A stretch of DNA of 64,000 nt from Streptomyces coacervatus (GTDB lineage: Bacteria; Actinomycetota; Actinomycetes; Streptomycetales; Streptomycetaceae), in the NCBI RefSeq assembly GCF_029223485.1, contig NZ_JARHTP010000017.1, positions 204,323-268,322 on the forward strand, written 5' to 3'. Under the pieces are notes generated by a model, which made no database searches, was not told the origin of the DNA, and was given only the letters and a program-made list of their open reading frames with translations. A program made the position numbers and the translations under genes. Of the stretch, positions 32,393 to 41,139 are shown in pieces. Position 1 is the first letter of the stretch. Every line of letters starts with the position of its first letter.

Positions 32393-32438
32393 CGGCACCC
32401 CCCGGCTCGGCGGCCGTTCGTCTTTAAATTTCAAGCAT

Positions 32439-32444
32439 TAGGGT
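32439..32444 (+). promoter_or_regulatory. -10 element of a probable leaderless transcript (response regulator)
   Basis: TAGGGT ends 6 nt before GTG 32451 and no ribosome site is present, the pattern of leaderless Streptomyces mRNAs. The region just upstream (32421-32440) is unusually AT-rich for this genome. Confidence 0.5.
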
Positions 32445-32450
32445 TCGCCT

Positions 32451-33146
32451 GTGCGCGTACTTCTGGTGGAAGACGATGAGCCGGTCGCCGAGTCCCTTCG
32501 CCGCGGCCTGACCCGCTACGGCTTCGAGGTCGAGTGGGTCACCACGGGCGGCGCGGCACTGAGCCACGAGGGCCCCTACGACGTCGTACTCCTCGATCTC
32601 GGGCTGCCCGACACCGACGGTCTCGACGTGTGCAAGGCGCTGCGCGGGCGCAGCGACGTGCCGATCATCGTGATCAGCGCGCGCAGCGACGAGACGGACC
32701 GGGTGGTGGGCCTGGAACTCGGCGCGGACGACTATGTGTCCAAGCCGTTCGGGGTCCGGGAGGTCATCGCGCGGATACGAGCGGTGATGCGGCGCGTGCA
32801 GCCCCGTACGTCCTCCGCCGCCGAGAACACCCCGGACCGGTACGGCGACCGGCTGACCGTCGACCGCAAGGCGGCCCGCGTCCACCTGGACGGCGAGGAG
32901 GTGTCCCTCGCCCCCAAGGAGTACGACCTGCTGGCCTTCCTCACCGAGGAGCCCGGCGCGCTGATGTCGCGCGAGCAGATCATGGAGGCGGTCTGGGACG
33001 CGAACTGGTTCGGGCCGACGAAGACCCTGGACGTGCATGTGGCGGCGCTCCGGCGCAAACTCGCGGGCGCGATCACCATCGAGGCGGTGCGAGGGGTCGG
33101 GTTCCGGCTCGTCGTGAGCGAGGGTCAAGACGGCGCAGCCTCATGA
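32451..33146 (+). CDS. OmpR-family response regulator
   Basis: 231 residues. Receiver domain: acidic pocket EDDEP (residues 7-11), phospho-acceptor Asp49 in VVLLDLGLPDTDG, conserved Thr/Ser in IVISAR, and Lys in SKPFG. A winged-helix DNA-binding domain follows at about 130-225 (LTVDRKAARVHLDGEEVSL; LTEEPGALMSREQIMEAVW; VHVAALRRKL; RGVGFRLV). The stop overlaps the kinase start (ATGA). Its target operon is not known; the adjacent CDPS-P450 pair on the same strand, 58 nt upstream, is a possible but unproven neighbour of interest. Confidence 0.93.
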   Translation: MRVLLVEDDEPVAESLRRGLTRYGFEVEWVTTGGAALSHEGPYDVVLLDLGLPDTDGLDVCKALRGRSDVPIIVISARSDETDRVVGLELGADDYVSKPFGVREVIARIRAVMRRVQPRTSSAAENTPDRYGDRLTVDRKAARVHLDGEEVSLAPKEYDLLAFLTEEPGALMSREQIMEAVWDANWFGPTKTLDVHVAALRRKLAGAITIEAVRGVGFRLVVSEGQDGAAS

Positions 33147-34513
33147 ACCGCCAGCTCATCCGCAGTTACATCCTGCTGGTCGCCGTGGCCATCCTGCTGT
33201 TCACCGTGCCCGTCGCCTTCACGCTCACCAAGCAGCTGCGCGACGACACCGAGGCGTCCGTCAAGCGCGAGGCGACCACCATGGCGCTGCTGCTGGCCAA
33301 CGGTGACGCGGCGGCGTGCCGGGCGCTGACGACGATGGCCGGGGCGTACACCGCCGAGACCAAGGACCATGTCCAGGTCACGACCACCGACCGGTGCGCG
33401 GCGGACGTACCCCGCCCCCAGGGGGATGCGGCCCTGACGAAGGCCCTGGAGAAGGGCGGGTCGACCACAGACTGGGGCTCGGACTTCATCTGGGGCCCGC
33501 ACCTGGTGGTCACGGTCCCGGCGAGGGACGACGGCGGGCAGGTCGTCGGCGCCGTAAGGATCGTGTACTCCACCTCCCACCTCACCCACAGGCTGTGGAC
33601 GATCTGGGCCTTCCGCGCGGGCCTCGCGGTGGCGGTGCTCGCGGTGGCGGCGCTGATCGGCGCGGTGGCGGCCCGCCGCATCACCGCCCCCCTGCGCGAA
33701 CTCAACGGCATGGCGAGCAAGTTCAGCGACGGCGACCTGACCGCGCGCTCCCCGGTGACGGGCCCGCCGGAGACCCAGACGCTGGCGCGCACCCTCAACC
33801 AGGGCGCGGAACGCCTCGACACGCTGGTGGCGTCCCAGCGCATCTTCGTGGCGGACGCCTCCCACCAACTCCGCACGCCCCTCACGGCGTTGCGTCTGTC
33901 GCTGGACAACATCGCGGACGGGGTGGACGACGAGTTCGTACGGGAGGACGTGGAGCAGGCGACCGCGGAGGTCGTCCGGATGAGCCGCCTGGTCAACGGA
34001 CTGCTGGTGCTGGCGCGTGCGGAGGCGAAGGTCACGGCCGCGGAGCCGCTCGCCCTGCTGGACATCGTCGATGAACGCCTGTCGGTGTGGAGACCGGCCG
34101 CCGACGAGCGTGGAGTCACCATCACGCTCAGGGGGAGTGCCGACGGCCGGCCGTCTGTGCTGGCCGGCCCCGGTCATCTGGACCAGGTGCTGGACAACGT
34201 GCTCTCGAATGCCCTGGAGGTCTCGCCGGACGGAGGCACGATCACCGTCCGGGTCGAGCCGAAGGGCGACGAAGTGGTCCTCTCCGTCCTCGACGAGGGC
34301 CCCGGCATGTCCGACGCGGAGAAATCCCGCGCCTTCGACCGCTTCTGGCGCGGCCAGGGCCTGACCGGGCGCTCCGGCTCCGGCCTCGGCCTCGCCGTCG
34401 TCAAGCAGCTGGTGACCGACGACGGCGGAACCGTGGCCCTGCGGGACGCACCCGGCGGCGGGCTGTGCGTGGAGATCCGCCTACGGGCGGCCGCACAGCG
34501 CACCGGCGGCTGA
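33143..34513 (+). CDS. Sensor histidine kinase
   Basis: 456 residues from ATG 33143, which overlaps the regulator stop. First membrane helix about 8-28, an extracytoplasmic sensor domain (about 35-150) with a Cys pair (CRAL..DRCAAD) and no recognised fold, second helix about 158-178, HAMP (RRITAPLRELNGMASKFSDGDL), H-box ADASHQLRTPL (His241), N-box LDNVLSNALE, and G-boxes DEGPGMS and GSGLGLAVVKQL. All catalytic motifs are intact. It phosphorylates the upstream regulator in response to an unknown external signal. Confidence 0.93.
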   Translation: MNRQLIRSYILLVAVAILLFTVPVAFTLTKQLRDDTEASVKREATTMALLLANGDAAACRALTTMAGAYTAETKDHVQVTTTDRCAADVPRPQGDAALTKALEKGGSTTDWGSDFIWGPHLVVTVPARDDGGQVVGAVRIVYSTSHLTHRLWTIWAFRAGLAVAVLAVAALIGAVAARRITAPLRELNGMASKFSDGDLTARSPVTGPPETQTLARTLNQGAERLDTLVASQRIFVADASHQLRTPLTALRLSLDNIADGVDDEFVREDVEQATAEVVRMSRLVNGLLVLARAEAKVTAAEPLALLDIVDERLSVWRPAADERGVTITLRGSADGRPSVLAGPGHLDQVLDNVLSNALEVSPDGGTITVRVEPKGDEVVLSVLDEGPGMSDAEKSRAFDRFWRGQGLTGRSGSGLGLAVVKQLVTDDGGTVALRDAPGGGLCVEIRLRAAAQRTGG

Positions 34514-34516
34514 GGG

Positions 34517-35017
34517 TCACTTCTCGGGCATCGCCGAGGAGTGGTGGTTGACGATCAGCCACTTGCCGCCGATCTTCTCGTAGGTGTACGTGTAGCGGGC
34601 CTCGACGACGCTCTTCTTGCCGGTGGCCTTGTCGGTGAGCCTGAACTCGTAGACACCGGTGTCGATCGCGGAGTTGCTGTCGAGGACATTGACTATCGTC
34701 TTGATCTTCGTGCCGACCGGCTTGCTCTGCAGGAACTTGTCGAAGTAGTCGACGATCTCGGCGTGGTCGGTACGGACCTTGTTGGAGACGGTGGGCAGCA
34801 GGACCGCGTCCTTCGCGTACAGGTCCGCCACCTTCTCCGAGTCACCGGTCTGCAGCGCCTTGTTCCAGTTGTCGAACAGGCCGGCGATCTGCGTCTTGGT
34901 GGGCCTGACCTCGTGCTTCGGGCCGGCGGTGGCAGCGACGGTACCGATCGTGCCGAGGGCGACGACGGCGGTGGCGGTGACGAGGGCTGCGCGCTTGGTC
35001 ATGGAACGACGGGTCAT
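34517..35017 (-). CDS. Secreted DUF4440/SgcJ-EcaC-like NTF2-fold protein
   Basis: 166 residues, ATG 35017 with GGAGA 5 nt upstream (Met6 is a possible second start). A signal peptide (about 1-32, ALVTATAVVALGTIGTVAATA) leads to an NTF2-like domain: TQIAGLFDNWNKALQTGDSEKVADLYAKDAVLLPTVS, DYFDKFLQSKPVGTKI, and ARYTYTYEKIGGKWLIVNHHSSAMP. This is the pattern of the CaMKII-association/SgcJ family, whose Streptomyces members are secreted and of unknown role. It converges on the histidine kinase gene with a 3-nt gap. Confidence 0.8.
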   Translation of the reverse strand: MTRRSMTKRAALVTATAVVALGTIGTVAATAGPKHEVRPTKTQIAGLFDNWNKALQTGDSEKVADLYAKDAVLLPTVSNKVRTDHAEIVDYFDKFLQSKPVGTKIKTIVNVLDSNSAIDTGVYEFRLTDKATGKKSVVEARYTYTYEKIGGKWLIVNHHSSAMPEK

Positions 35018-35162
35018 CGCTGTCTCCAGTTTCGGTGCGGTTCCGGGTCTTTCGCCTCCCTGCTGGGGAAGTGACTCCAGACTCGCGTTTCACCGGTTAG
35101 GGCCCGTGCAGCTGTCGTACAGCACAGATCCAAGACGCACCCAACTCACGTGGAGTGACCAA

Positions 35163-35885
35163 TTGATCACAACGGACCTGCTACTGGCGGGCATCGTGCT
35201 GCTCGGCTCCTCGGTGCAGTGGCTGACCGGCATGGGCTTCGCGCTGGTCGCCGTACCCGCACTGGTGCTGCTGCTCGGGCCGGCCGAGGGCGTCGTGCTC
35301 GCCAACTGCGCGGCGGGGGCGATCAGCATCGTCGGCCTGGCGGGCGGTTGGCGGCGGGTGCGACCGGCGGCGATGGTGCCGCTGTGCGCGGCGGCGGCCT
35401 GCACGGTGCCGGCAGGGGCATGGCTGACGCAGCAACTGCCGGAACCCGTCCTGCTGTTGGCGATGGGCGGGCTGGTGACGGCCGCCGTGCTGCTGGTGAT
35501 GCGGGGCGCGCGGGTACCTGCCCTGCGGGGCACGAAGGGGGCGGTGGCCGCGGGCGCGGTGGGCGGGTTCATGAACTCGGCGGCGGGGGTGGGCGGGCCG
35601 CCGGTGTCGTTGTACGCGGTCAACGCGGGCTGGACGGTACGGGAGTTCGTGCCGAACGCGCAGTTCTACGGGGTGATCGTGAACGCGTTCTCGGTGGCGG
35701 CGAACGGGGTGCCGAGGCTGGGCGGGGACCGGTGGGGGTGGGTCGTCGGCGCGATGGTGGTGGGGGCGGTGATAGGGCGGGGTCTCGCCGGGCGCATACC
35801 GGAGAGGCATGCCCGTCTGCTGGTGCTGTCACTGGCCCTGGGGGGTGGGGTCACGGCGGTGGGGAAGGGAGCGTGGGGGCTGTGA
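35163..35885 (+). CDS. TauE/SafE-family sulfite/anion exporter
   Basis: 240 residues from TTG 35163; GGAG at 35152-35155 is 7 nt upstream. The frame is open far upstream but that part is antisense to the DUF4440 gene. About eight membrane helices; the two family repeats are visible in GSSVQWLTGMGFALVAVPAL and in GGFMNSAAGVGGPPVSLY (the PPV turn). TauE/SafE proteins export sulfite, sulfoacetate or related anions. The substrate here is unknown. It is divergent from the DUF4440 gene, with a 145-nt shared upstream region. Confidence 0.83.
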   Translation: MITTDLLLAGIVLLGSSVQWLTGMGFALVAVPALVLLLGPAEGVVLANCAAGAISIVGLAGGWRRVRPAAMVPLCAAAACTVPAGAWLTQQLPEPVLLLAMGGLVTAAVLLVMRGARVPALRGTKGAVAAGAVGGFMNSAAGVGGPPVSLYAVNAGWTVREFVPNAQFYGVIVNAFSVAANGVPRLGGDRWGWVVGAMVVGAVIGRGLAGRIPERHARLLVLSLALGGGVTAVGKGAWGL

Positions 35886-36049
35886 ACTCCTTGAGGGGCT
35901 CGGTGTCCAGGGTGATATTCACGGGCTCCGGATGCTTCACCGTCGCACCGATCACTCACAGCCGTCCACCATCCGCTTGATGAAAACGGGCCGACTCGTC
36001 GGATCCCCAACTCCTTGCGACCCTCCACCCGGACGCAGGCTGAACAGGA

Positions 36050-36226
36050 TCAACGCCTCCCCCGCAGCGCCCGCACCACCTCAGCCACCGCACCCAGAAT
36101 TCGCGCCCTGTCCCGGGACTCGGCCTCGTGAAGCGCTGACCGCACAACGAGCACGGCCGTGCAAGCAACGATGAGCAAGGCGGAAACGCCGCAAGCAGCA
36201 GCACCAACAACGAGAACCCGATCCAT
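36050..36226 (-). CDS. Small single-helix membrane protein
   Basis: 58 residues, too short for most gene finders. ATG 36226 is preceded by AAGGAG (36232-36237 on this strand), a near-perfect ribosome site at 5-nt spacing. An N-terminal membrane helix (about 3-28, VLVVGAAACGVSALLIVACTAV) is followed by a short amphipathic, basic helix (LHEAESRDRARILGAVAEVVRALRGRR). It lies divergently next to the Hsp90-like gene, sharing its upstream region with a 25-bp palindrome. No family recognised. Between here and the TauE stop (35885) a 29-codon frame on the same strand (35851-35940) looks peptide-like but has no ribosome site. Confidence 0.6.
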   Translation of the reverse strand: MDRVLVVGAAACGVSALLIVACTAVLVVRSALHEAESRDRARILGAVAEVVRALRGRR

Positions 36227-36316
36227 GACGACTCCTTCGGAACCACGGGCGCAGACATCGGCGAGGTTGCCGGGTCTGGCGCGGGCATCGCGCCTCGGAA
36301 TCTCCGTGATGCTGGG

Positions 36317-36377
36317 TTGTCACGCAGGTCAGGTCGGTAGCGTGTGACTTCACGAGTCGGCCGACCCGGCCGACTCG
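36317..36377 (+). promoter_or_regulatory. Promoter-like elements and perfect 25-bp palindrome before the Hsp90-like gene
   Basis: TTGTCA (36317-36322) and TAGCGT (36338-36343), 15-nt spacer (short), could be a promoter. Immediately after, CGAGTCGGCCG (36353-36363), ACC, CGGCCGACTCG (36367-36377) form a perfect 11-bp inverted repeat, at the predicted +3 to +27. It is a strong operator candidate or a stable 5' hairpin, 36 nt before ATG 36413. Confidence 0.5.
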
Positions 36378-36412
36378 GGGATGCTGGGCGAGGGCGCAGG
36401 GGTATAGGGGCC

Positions 36413-39400
36413 ATGGCGGAACCGGTGGAGTACTGGAAGGCACTGGCCAGGCTCATGGAATTGGCCGGACACCCCGAACCGGCTGCCGTGCGCGCGGAGA
36501 TCGCGGGGAACCTGCCACGCACGCACCGGCCGCCGGCCGACAGCACGGTCGCAGACTGGATCTCCGGGCGGACGATTCCACGGCAGAGCAGCGACCTGGA
36601 CCTCTTTGTGCCCGCCCTCCATCGCCTCGCGCAGGCAAGACAGCACCCGGCGACACCACGGCTCCCGAGCCAAGCGCAGTGGCGCAGCATGGCGAAGCAA
36701 GCCAAGGAGGCCCGCCGAAATAGAGAAGCCGGGCCGGTCGTCCCTCCCCCAGGCTCCCCTGACGCCTCCCACGCCCAGCAGGGATGGCGGACCGATGTCG
36801 CGGGATCCTTGGCGTGGAAGCTGCTCAAGCCGGACGACGAGGGCCGGGCCGAGCCGCTCAGGGAACAAGCCGAGGAAGTTGCCGAGCGTCTCGCGGAGCT
36901 GTACGCCGAGATACACCCAAGCCTCGCCGACGACCCCTGGCACGACGGGAACCTGGCGCGGCGAATCGCCCGCAGGACCAATCAGTTGATCCATCTGATC
37001 CAGCACGATGCCGACCACGTCCTCGCACCCGGCGAGGCCGCCGTGATCGCGTTACTTCCCTTCCTGTACCAGGTTCACCGGTCGCGTACGGCTGCCGAGT
37101 TGTCGCATGTCGACCCCACAGACTTCGAGCTGCGGGCCTCCGCCGATCCGGAGCGGCGAATGTACGAGGTGCTGCTGCACGGGCACGAGCGACTGGTCCG
37201 GCGGGCAGAGCTGGGCGATCTGAAGGACCGCCGGAACGGACGTAGGGAGATCGGCTGGTGGCTGTTTCACCAGTGGGTGAAACAGCAACCCGGGCAGCTC
37301 GAAGCGTTCCTGGCGGATGTGGGCGCGGGCGGCACGGGTCTCGGAGTCGTGCTCGATCCGGAACTGCTGTCCCGGCTGCTGTCCTGCGTTCGCTCCAGGC
37401 CGCAGGAACTGTTCGACACAGCACGCGCAGAGTATCTGCGCGAGGACGCTTTCCAACTCGACTTCGCCGGCCGGGACTTCCAGGGTGTGCGCGAGCGGCT
37501 CGTGGGGCCGCTGTTCGCCGTCGCTCATGGCATGGCGATCGACATCACCGGTCTGTCCTCGGTGATCGTCAGGCATGTGGGTATACCGGACCCCTTGGAT
37601 CCGGCGCGGCTCCTCACCACCGTGGAGAACGCATCCTGGCACCCGCGCCGGGACGGAATCGGCCTCAAGGCCAACTGCCGCCACCCCGCTGTCGTGGCTG
37701 CCCTCACCGAGCACAGCCACCATCTGGAGTCGCTTCTGCGGGGCATAAGGCACGGCGTGGACCCCGTCCTCCGTGCGCTGCCGGTCCACACCCAGGCCGA
37801 CGAAGTGCGCGAGGTCGATGACAAGGGCGGTCCCGTGCCGATCGGTGGAATCATCCGCTTCCGGCTCGACGAGGAGCGCGTCCAGGAACTACTCATGGGC
37901 GAGAACCTCTATCGTGACCGCTCACTCGCCATTCGCGAGCTGTACCAGAACGCTCTGGATGCATGCCGCTACCGGCAGGCCCGAGCGCAGGCCCGCGACA
38001 GCTTCAGCGCGTACGACGGCCGGATCGAGTTCACGCAAGGTTACGACGAGGAGGAGGGTCGGCACTACCTGGAGTGCCGGGACAACGGCGTCGGCATGGA
38101 CGAGATCACGTTGTCGGAAGTCTTCTCCCGGGCCGGGGTACGTTTCACGGACCTTCCCCGGTTTCAGGAAGAACGCCAGGAATGGCGAAGCCGGGGCATC
38201 ACCATCCATCCCAACAGCCGGTTCGGAATCGGCGTACTCAGCTACTTCATGCTCGCCGACGAAGTAAGAGTGACTACATGTCACATGGACGGTTTCGAGG
38301 GCAAGTTACGCGAACTCACCGTCCTCATCAGCGGCCCCGGACATTACTTCCGGGTCCGTCCCACCAGTCAGCAGGGAACCATCGGCACCGTCGTCCGGCT
38401 CTACCTGCGCGACGATGAGAACGCACCTTCCTGTGTCACGGAGCTCCGGCGGCTCCTGGGGATCGCCGAGTTCGCGACGACGGCCGTGCACGGCACACAG
38501 AATGCCAGGTGGGAGGCCGGTGTCCTGCTCCCGAGAAGGAGCCAAGGTCTTCGGCCCCACGGCTTCGCAGCCGATGGGCAGTTGGTGTCCGCGCCGTGCC
38601 GTCCCGCCCGGTCCGACGGCCAGGTGGTGTGGTGCGAGCGGGGCGGGGGCATCCTGGTCGACGGCATCTTCACGGAAGCCCGTGTACGGCGGGGCATACT
38701 GGCCGATCCGCAGGACTCTCGCCGACTGCGCGGCATCGTCGTGAACCTCACTGGGGACAGCCGCCCCAAGCGGCTCTCCGTAGACCGAACCGAGATCCTC
38801 GACAACGACATCTGCGTCACGGTCGAGCGGCTCGTCAGAGACGCCCTACCGGCTCTGTTCGAGCCCGACAGCACTCTGCTGAAGGCACAGTGGCTGACCG
38901 AAGTCGCCGGCCAGAGCCCAAGACTTGCCGACATCGTGACCAAGGCCGCGGGGGCGGCAGGCTGCGAGCTGGACCTGAATGGTCATCGCTGCTCACTGAA
39001 CACAGCGGGGTTCTTTCCTCAGGACGTCGGCATCGTGCACCGTGGCGACTCCGAGCGTTCGGAACTCGACGCCGCCTTGGACGGGCCTTCGGCCTTCAGG
39101 GTCTACGGTGATCCGGATGCCACCACGCTGCTGTGGCGCCTGCTGGCCCGACGGCCCAATGCCGAGCTGACAGCGCTGACCGCTCTCGTTCCGGAATTGG
39201 CCAGGGCCAGCAGCACCGTTCCGGCTCTGCCCTCGGACGCCCTTCTGCGCAGCACCTCTACCGGCAAGTGGAGCCAGCGGCACTGGTTTTCCAGTCGTTT
39301 CGAGCAGCGGGCAGAGCCGGGCCATGCCTTCGACATCGCCCAGCGCTGCGGACTTTCCTATCGGGAGGTTCTCCATCGATTGGAAGAACTGGGTATGGCC

Positions 39401-41098
39401 GCACCTGCGCGGCCAACGGACGACCCAGTCGTCGACGCAGTCAACCTCATACTTCTCAGCAACGGCTGGGGGGCGCCCGGTTCGGCGATCGGTGACCTGA
39501 AGGTATGGCTCAGCACGAGCCAACTCGTGCGTCCAGCACACCTCGTCAACGCTCACTTCGAGCTGAGCATCAGCGTCAGCGAGGCGGCCCGTCGCCTGCG
39601 GGGTTTCGGTTTCACCGTGCCGGAGCTGAGTCCCTTGGCGGACACCCCGGACGATCGGACGCTGTGCCTGCTCAGTGTCGGCCTGGAAGGCGAGTTCTGG
39701 CTCGACACCGACGCCCCGGTGGCGCCGGCCCATCTCGTCAAGGCCCACTTCGAGCTGGGCATGAACGTGAGCGAGGCCGCCGAACAGATGAAGGCGTTCG
39801 GCTTCACCGTCCCGGATCTGGGATCGCCGGCGCACATCCCTGACGAGCGAACCCTGCGCCTACTCAGCCGCAATCTGGACACACGCTGGGGGCTGAGTCC
39901 AACCGAACCGGTCCCGGTCGGCCATGTGCTTCATGCCGCTGCGGAGTTCAAACGGCCAGTGCAAGAGGTGGTGGAGGAACTCGAGTCCTATGGAATCCAT
40001 CTGGGCTCCGACGCTCCGCACGATTGGCCGACCGACGTGCTGCTCCAGCAGGGCGCGGGCTGGGGCTGGGCGGCCGACGACTGGAGCAGCCTGCGGCCTG
40101 GAGAAACCGTGCCACCGGGCGTACTCGCTCGCACTGCCGCTCACCAGGATGTCCCCCTCCGCGACATCGCCGAATGGATCCGGGAGCTGGGCTTCACCGC
40201 TCCCGACACTCTGCCGGAGCGACCGGACGACGCGGATACGGTGATCCTCAGCTCCAAGGCTGATGGGAAATTTCCCTGGCTCACCGATGAATTCACCGTC
40301 CCCGTGATTCATGTGGCGCGGGCGTCCATCAATACGGGGCTCTCCCCCGAGGCAGTGGCCTCCCGCCTCCGCGCCTACGGTCTGATGCCAGCAGCCGCAT
40401 CACTGCCCGCATTCGCCGAGCGGAACGACGAGATCCTCCTGAGCCTGCACCACCGTTCACGCCTGGACAGGTATCCGCTTTCATTGGGTCGGCCGGTACC
40501 GGTGCGTCACGTGATACTGGTGTCCACCCGCCTCGGAATCTCACCCCGAGCCGTTGTGGACCGACTCGCCCAATACGGTCTGACCACGCCTCTCGAAGCA
40601 GCACCGGACAAAGCCAACAGGTTCGACGCCGACCTCATCCGCATCCAGTCGGGCGATTACGACAACGTGCTGCCCGCAGACGACGGGGACAGGGAGCGGA
40701 GCGAGTGGCTTGCCTGGGACAGGCCGGTACCGATGCATCACGTGATCTCCGTCGCGGCAAGGCTCTCCATGGAGCCTCGTGAGGTCATGGAGCGGCTTTC
40801 CGCCTACGGTTTCCAGCTGCCGGACATTCAGCCGGAGCAGCTGGACGAAGCCGACCGCCGCCTCTGCCTCGCCCACCATGACGGGCATCGAGCGCCGGCC
40901 TGTCTCCCCCTCGCGCTGCGCCAGCCGATCACCGACTTCCTCACGATCTCCCGCGTAACCGGAATGCCGACCAGCGAGCTCGTGGAACGGCTGGAACGCC
41001 TGGGCGTCGACCTCCAGCGCGTGACCGACGCCATCCGAGCCACCCTGCCCGAGGTCCCCGGTCTGGTCATGGAGGATGCAAAAGTCCGCAGCTCCTAG
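36413..41098 (+). CDS. Large Hsp90-like (GHKL) ATPase with tandem winged-helix-type repeats; conflict-system-type protein
   Basis: 1561 residues from ATG 36413 (GCAGGGG 10 nt upstream). Residues about 1-80 resemble the short N-terminal DNA/RNA-type domain of Streptomyces conflict proteins (ADSTVADWISGRTIP). A helical region follows to about 420. The ATPase core is an Hsp90/GHKL fold with complete motifs: N-box RELYQNALDA (Glu509, Asn513), G1 DNGVGMD (557-563), G2 FGIGVLS (Gly605, Gly607). From about 970 to 1555 there are about nine repeats of roughly 65-75 residues built on V-P-x-x-H-V...S..A...R-L..-Y/F-G (for example VPVRHVILVSTRLGISPRAVVDRL). This matches the Hsp90-plus-wHTH architecture described in NTP-dependent biological conflict systems. 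Two in-frame TTA codons (37052 and 38306) suggest bldA control and foreign origin. Confidence 0.82.
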   Translation: MAEPVEYWKALARLMELAGHPEPAAVRAEIAGNLPRTHRPPADSTVADWISGRTIPRQSSDLDLFVPALHRLAQARQHPATPRLPSQAQWRSMAKQAKEARRNREAGPVVPPPGSPDASHAQQGWRTDVAGSLAWKLLKPDDEGRAEPLREQAEEVAERLAELYAEIHPSLADDPWHDGNLARRIARRTNQLIHLIQHDADHVLAPGEAAVIALLPFLYQVHRSRTAAELSHVDPTDFELRASADPERRMYEVLLHGHERLVRRAELGDLKDRRNGRREIGWWLFHQWVKQQPGQLEAFLADVGAGGTGLGVVLDPELLSRLLSCVRSRPQELFDTARAEYLREDAFQLDFAGRDFQGVRERLVGPLFAVAHGMAIDITGLSSVIVRHVGIPDPLDPARLLTTVENASWHPRRDGIGLKANCRHPAVVAALTEHSHHLESLLRGIRHGVDPVLRALPVHTQADEVREVDDKGGPVPIGGIIRFRLDEERVQELLMGENLYRDRSLAIRELYQNALDACRYRQARAQARDSFSAYDGRIEFTQGYDEEEGRHYLECRDNGVGMDEITLSEVFSRAGVRFTDLPRFQEERQEWRSRGITIHPNSRFGIGVLSYFMLADEVRVTTCHMDGFEGKLRELTVLISGPGHYFRVRPTSQQGTIGTVVRLYLRDDENAPSCVTELRRLLGIAEFATTAVHGTQNARWEAGVLLPRRSQGLRPHGFAADGQLVSAPCRPARSDGQVVWCERGGGILVDGIFTEARVRRGILADPQDSRRLRGIVVNLTGDSRPKRLSVDRTEILDNDICVTVERLVRDALPALFEPDSTLLKAQWLTEVAGQSPRLADIVTKAAGAAGCELDLNGHRCSLNTAGFFPQDVGIVHRGDSERSELDAALDGPSAFRVYGDPDATTLLWRLLARRPNAELTALTALVPELARASSTVPALPSDALLRSTSTGKWSQRHWFSSRFEQRAEPGHAFDIAQRCGLSYREVLHRLEELGMAAPARPTDDPVVDAVNLILLSNGWGAPGSAIGDLKVWLSTSQLVRPAHLVNAHFELSISVSEAARRLRGFGFTVPELSPLADTPDDRTLCLLSVGLEGEFWLDTDAPVAPAHLVKAHFELGMNVSEAAEQMKAFGFTVPDLGSPAHIPDERTLRLLSRNLDTRWGLSPTEPVPVGHVLHAAAEFKRPVQEVVEELESYGIHLGSDAPHDWPTDVLLQQGAGWGWAADDWSSLRPGETVPPGVLARTAAHQDVPLRDIAEWIRELGFTAPDTLPERPDDADTVILSSKADGKFPWLTDEFTVPVIHVARASINTGLSPEAVASRLRAYGLMPAAASLPAFAERNDEILLSLHHRSRLDRYPLSLGRPVPVRHVILVSTRLGISPRAVVDRLAQYGLTTPLEAAPDKANRFDADLIRIQSGDYDNVLPADDGDRERSEWLAWDRPVPMHHVISVAARLSMEPREVMERLSAYGFQLPDIQPEQLDEADRRLCLAHHDGHRAPACLPLALRQPITDFLTISRVTGMPTSELVERLERLGVDLQRVTDAIRATLPEVPGLVMEDAKVRSS

Positions 41099-41100
41099 CC

Positions 41101-41123
41101 GACCTCGGCAATGCCGGGAGGTC
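41101..41123. terminator. Hairpin between converging Hsp90-like and antitoxin genes
   Basis: GACCTC-GGC pairs with GCC-GG-GAGGTC (two-base bulge, AAT loop) in the 41-nt gap between the two stops. It is probably a bidirectional terminator. Confidence 0.45.
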
Positions 41124-41139
41124 TCCCCATGGCGCAAGG

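Noticed and set aside
35851..35940. 29-codon peptide-like frame (VKHPEPVNITLDTEPLKEF type) before the small membrane protein
   Set aside because: No ribosome site and it overlaps the TauE gene end; kept only as a remark.
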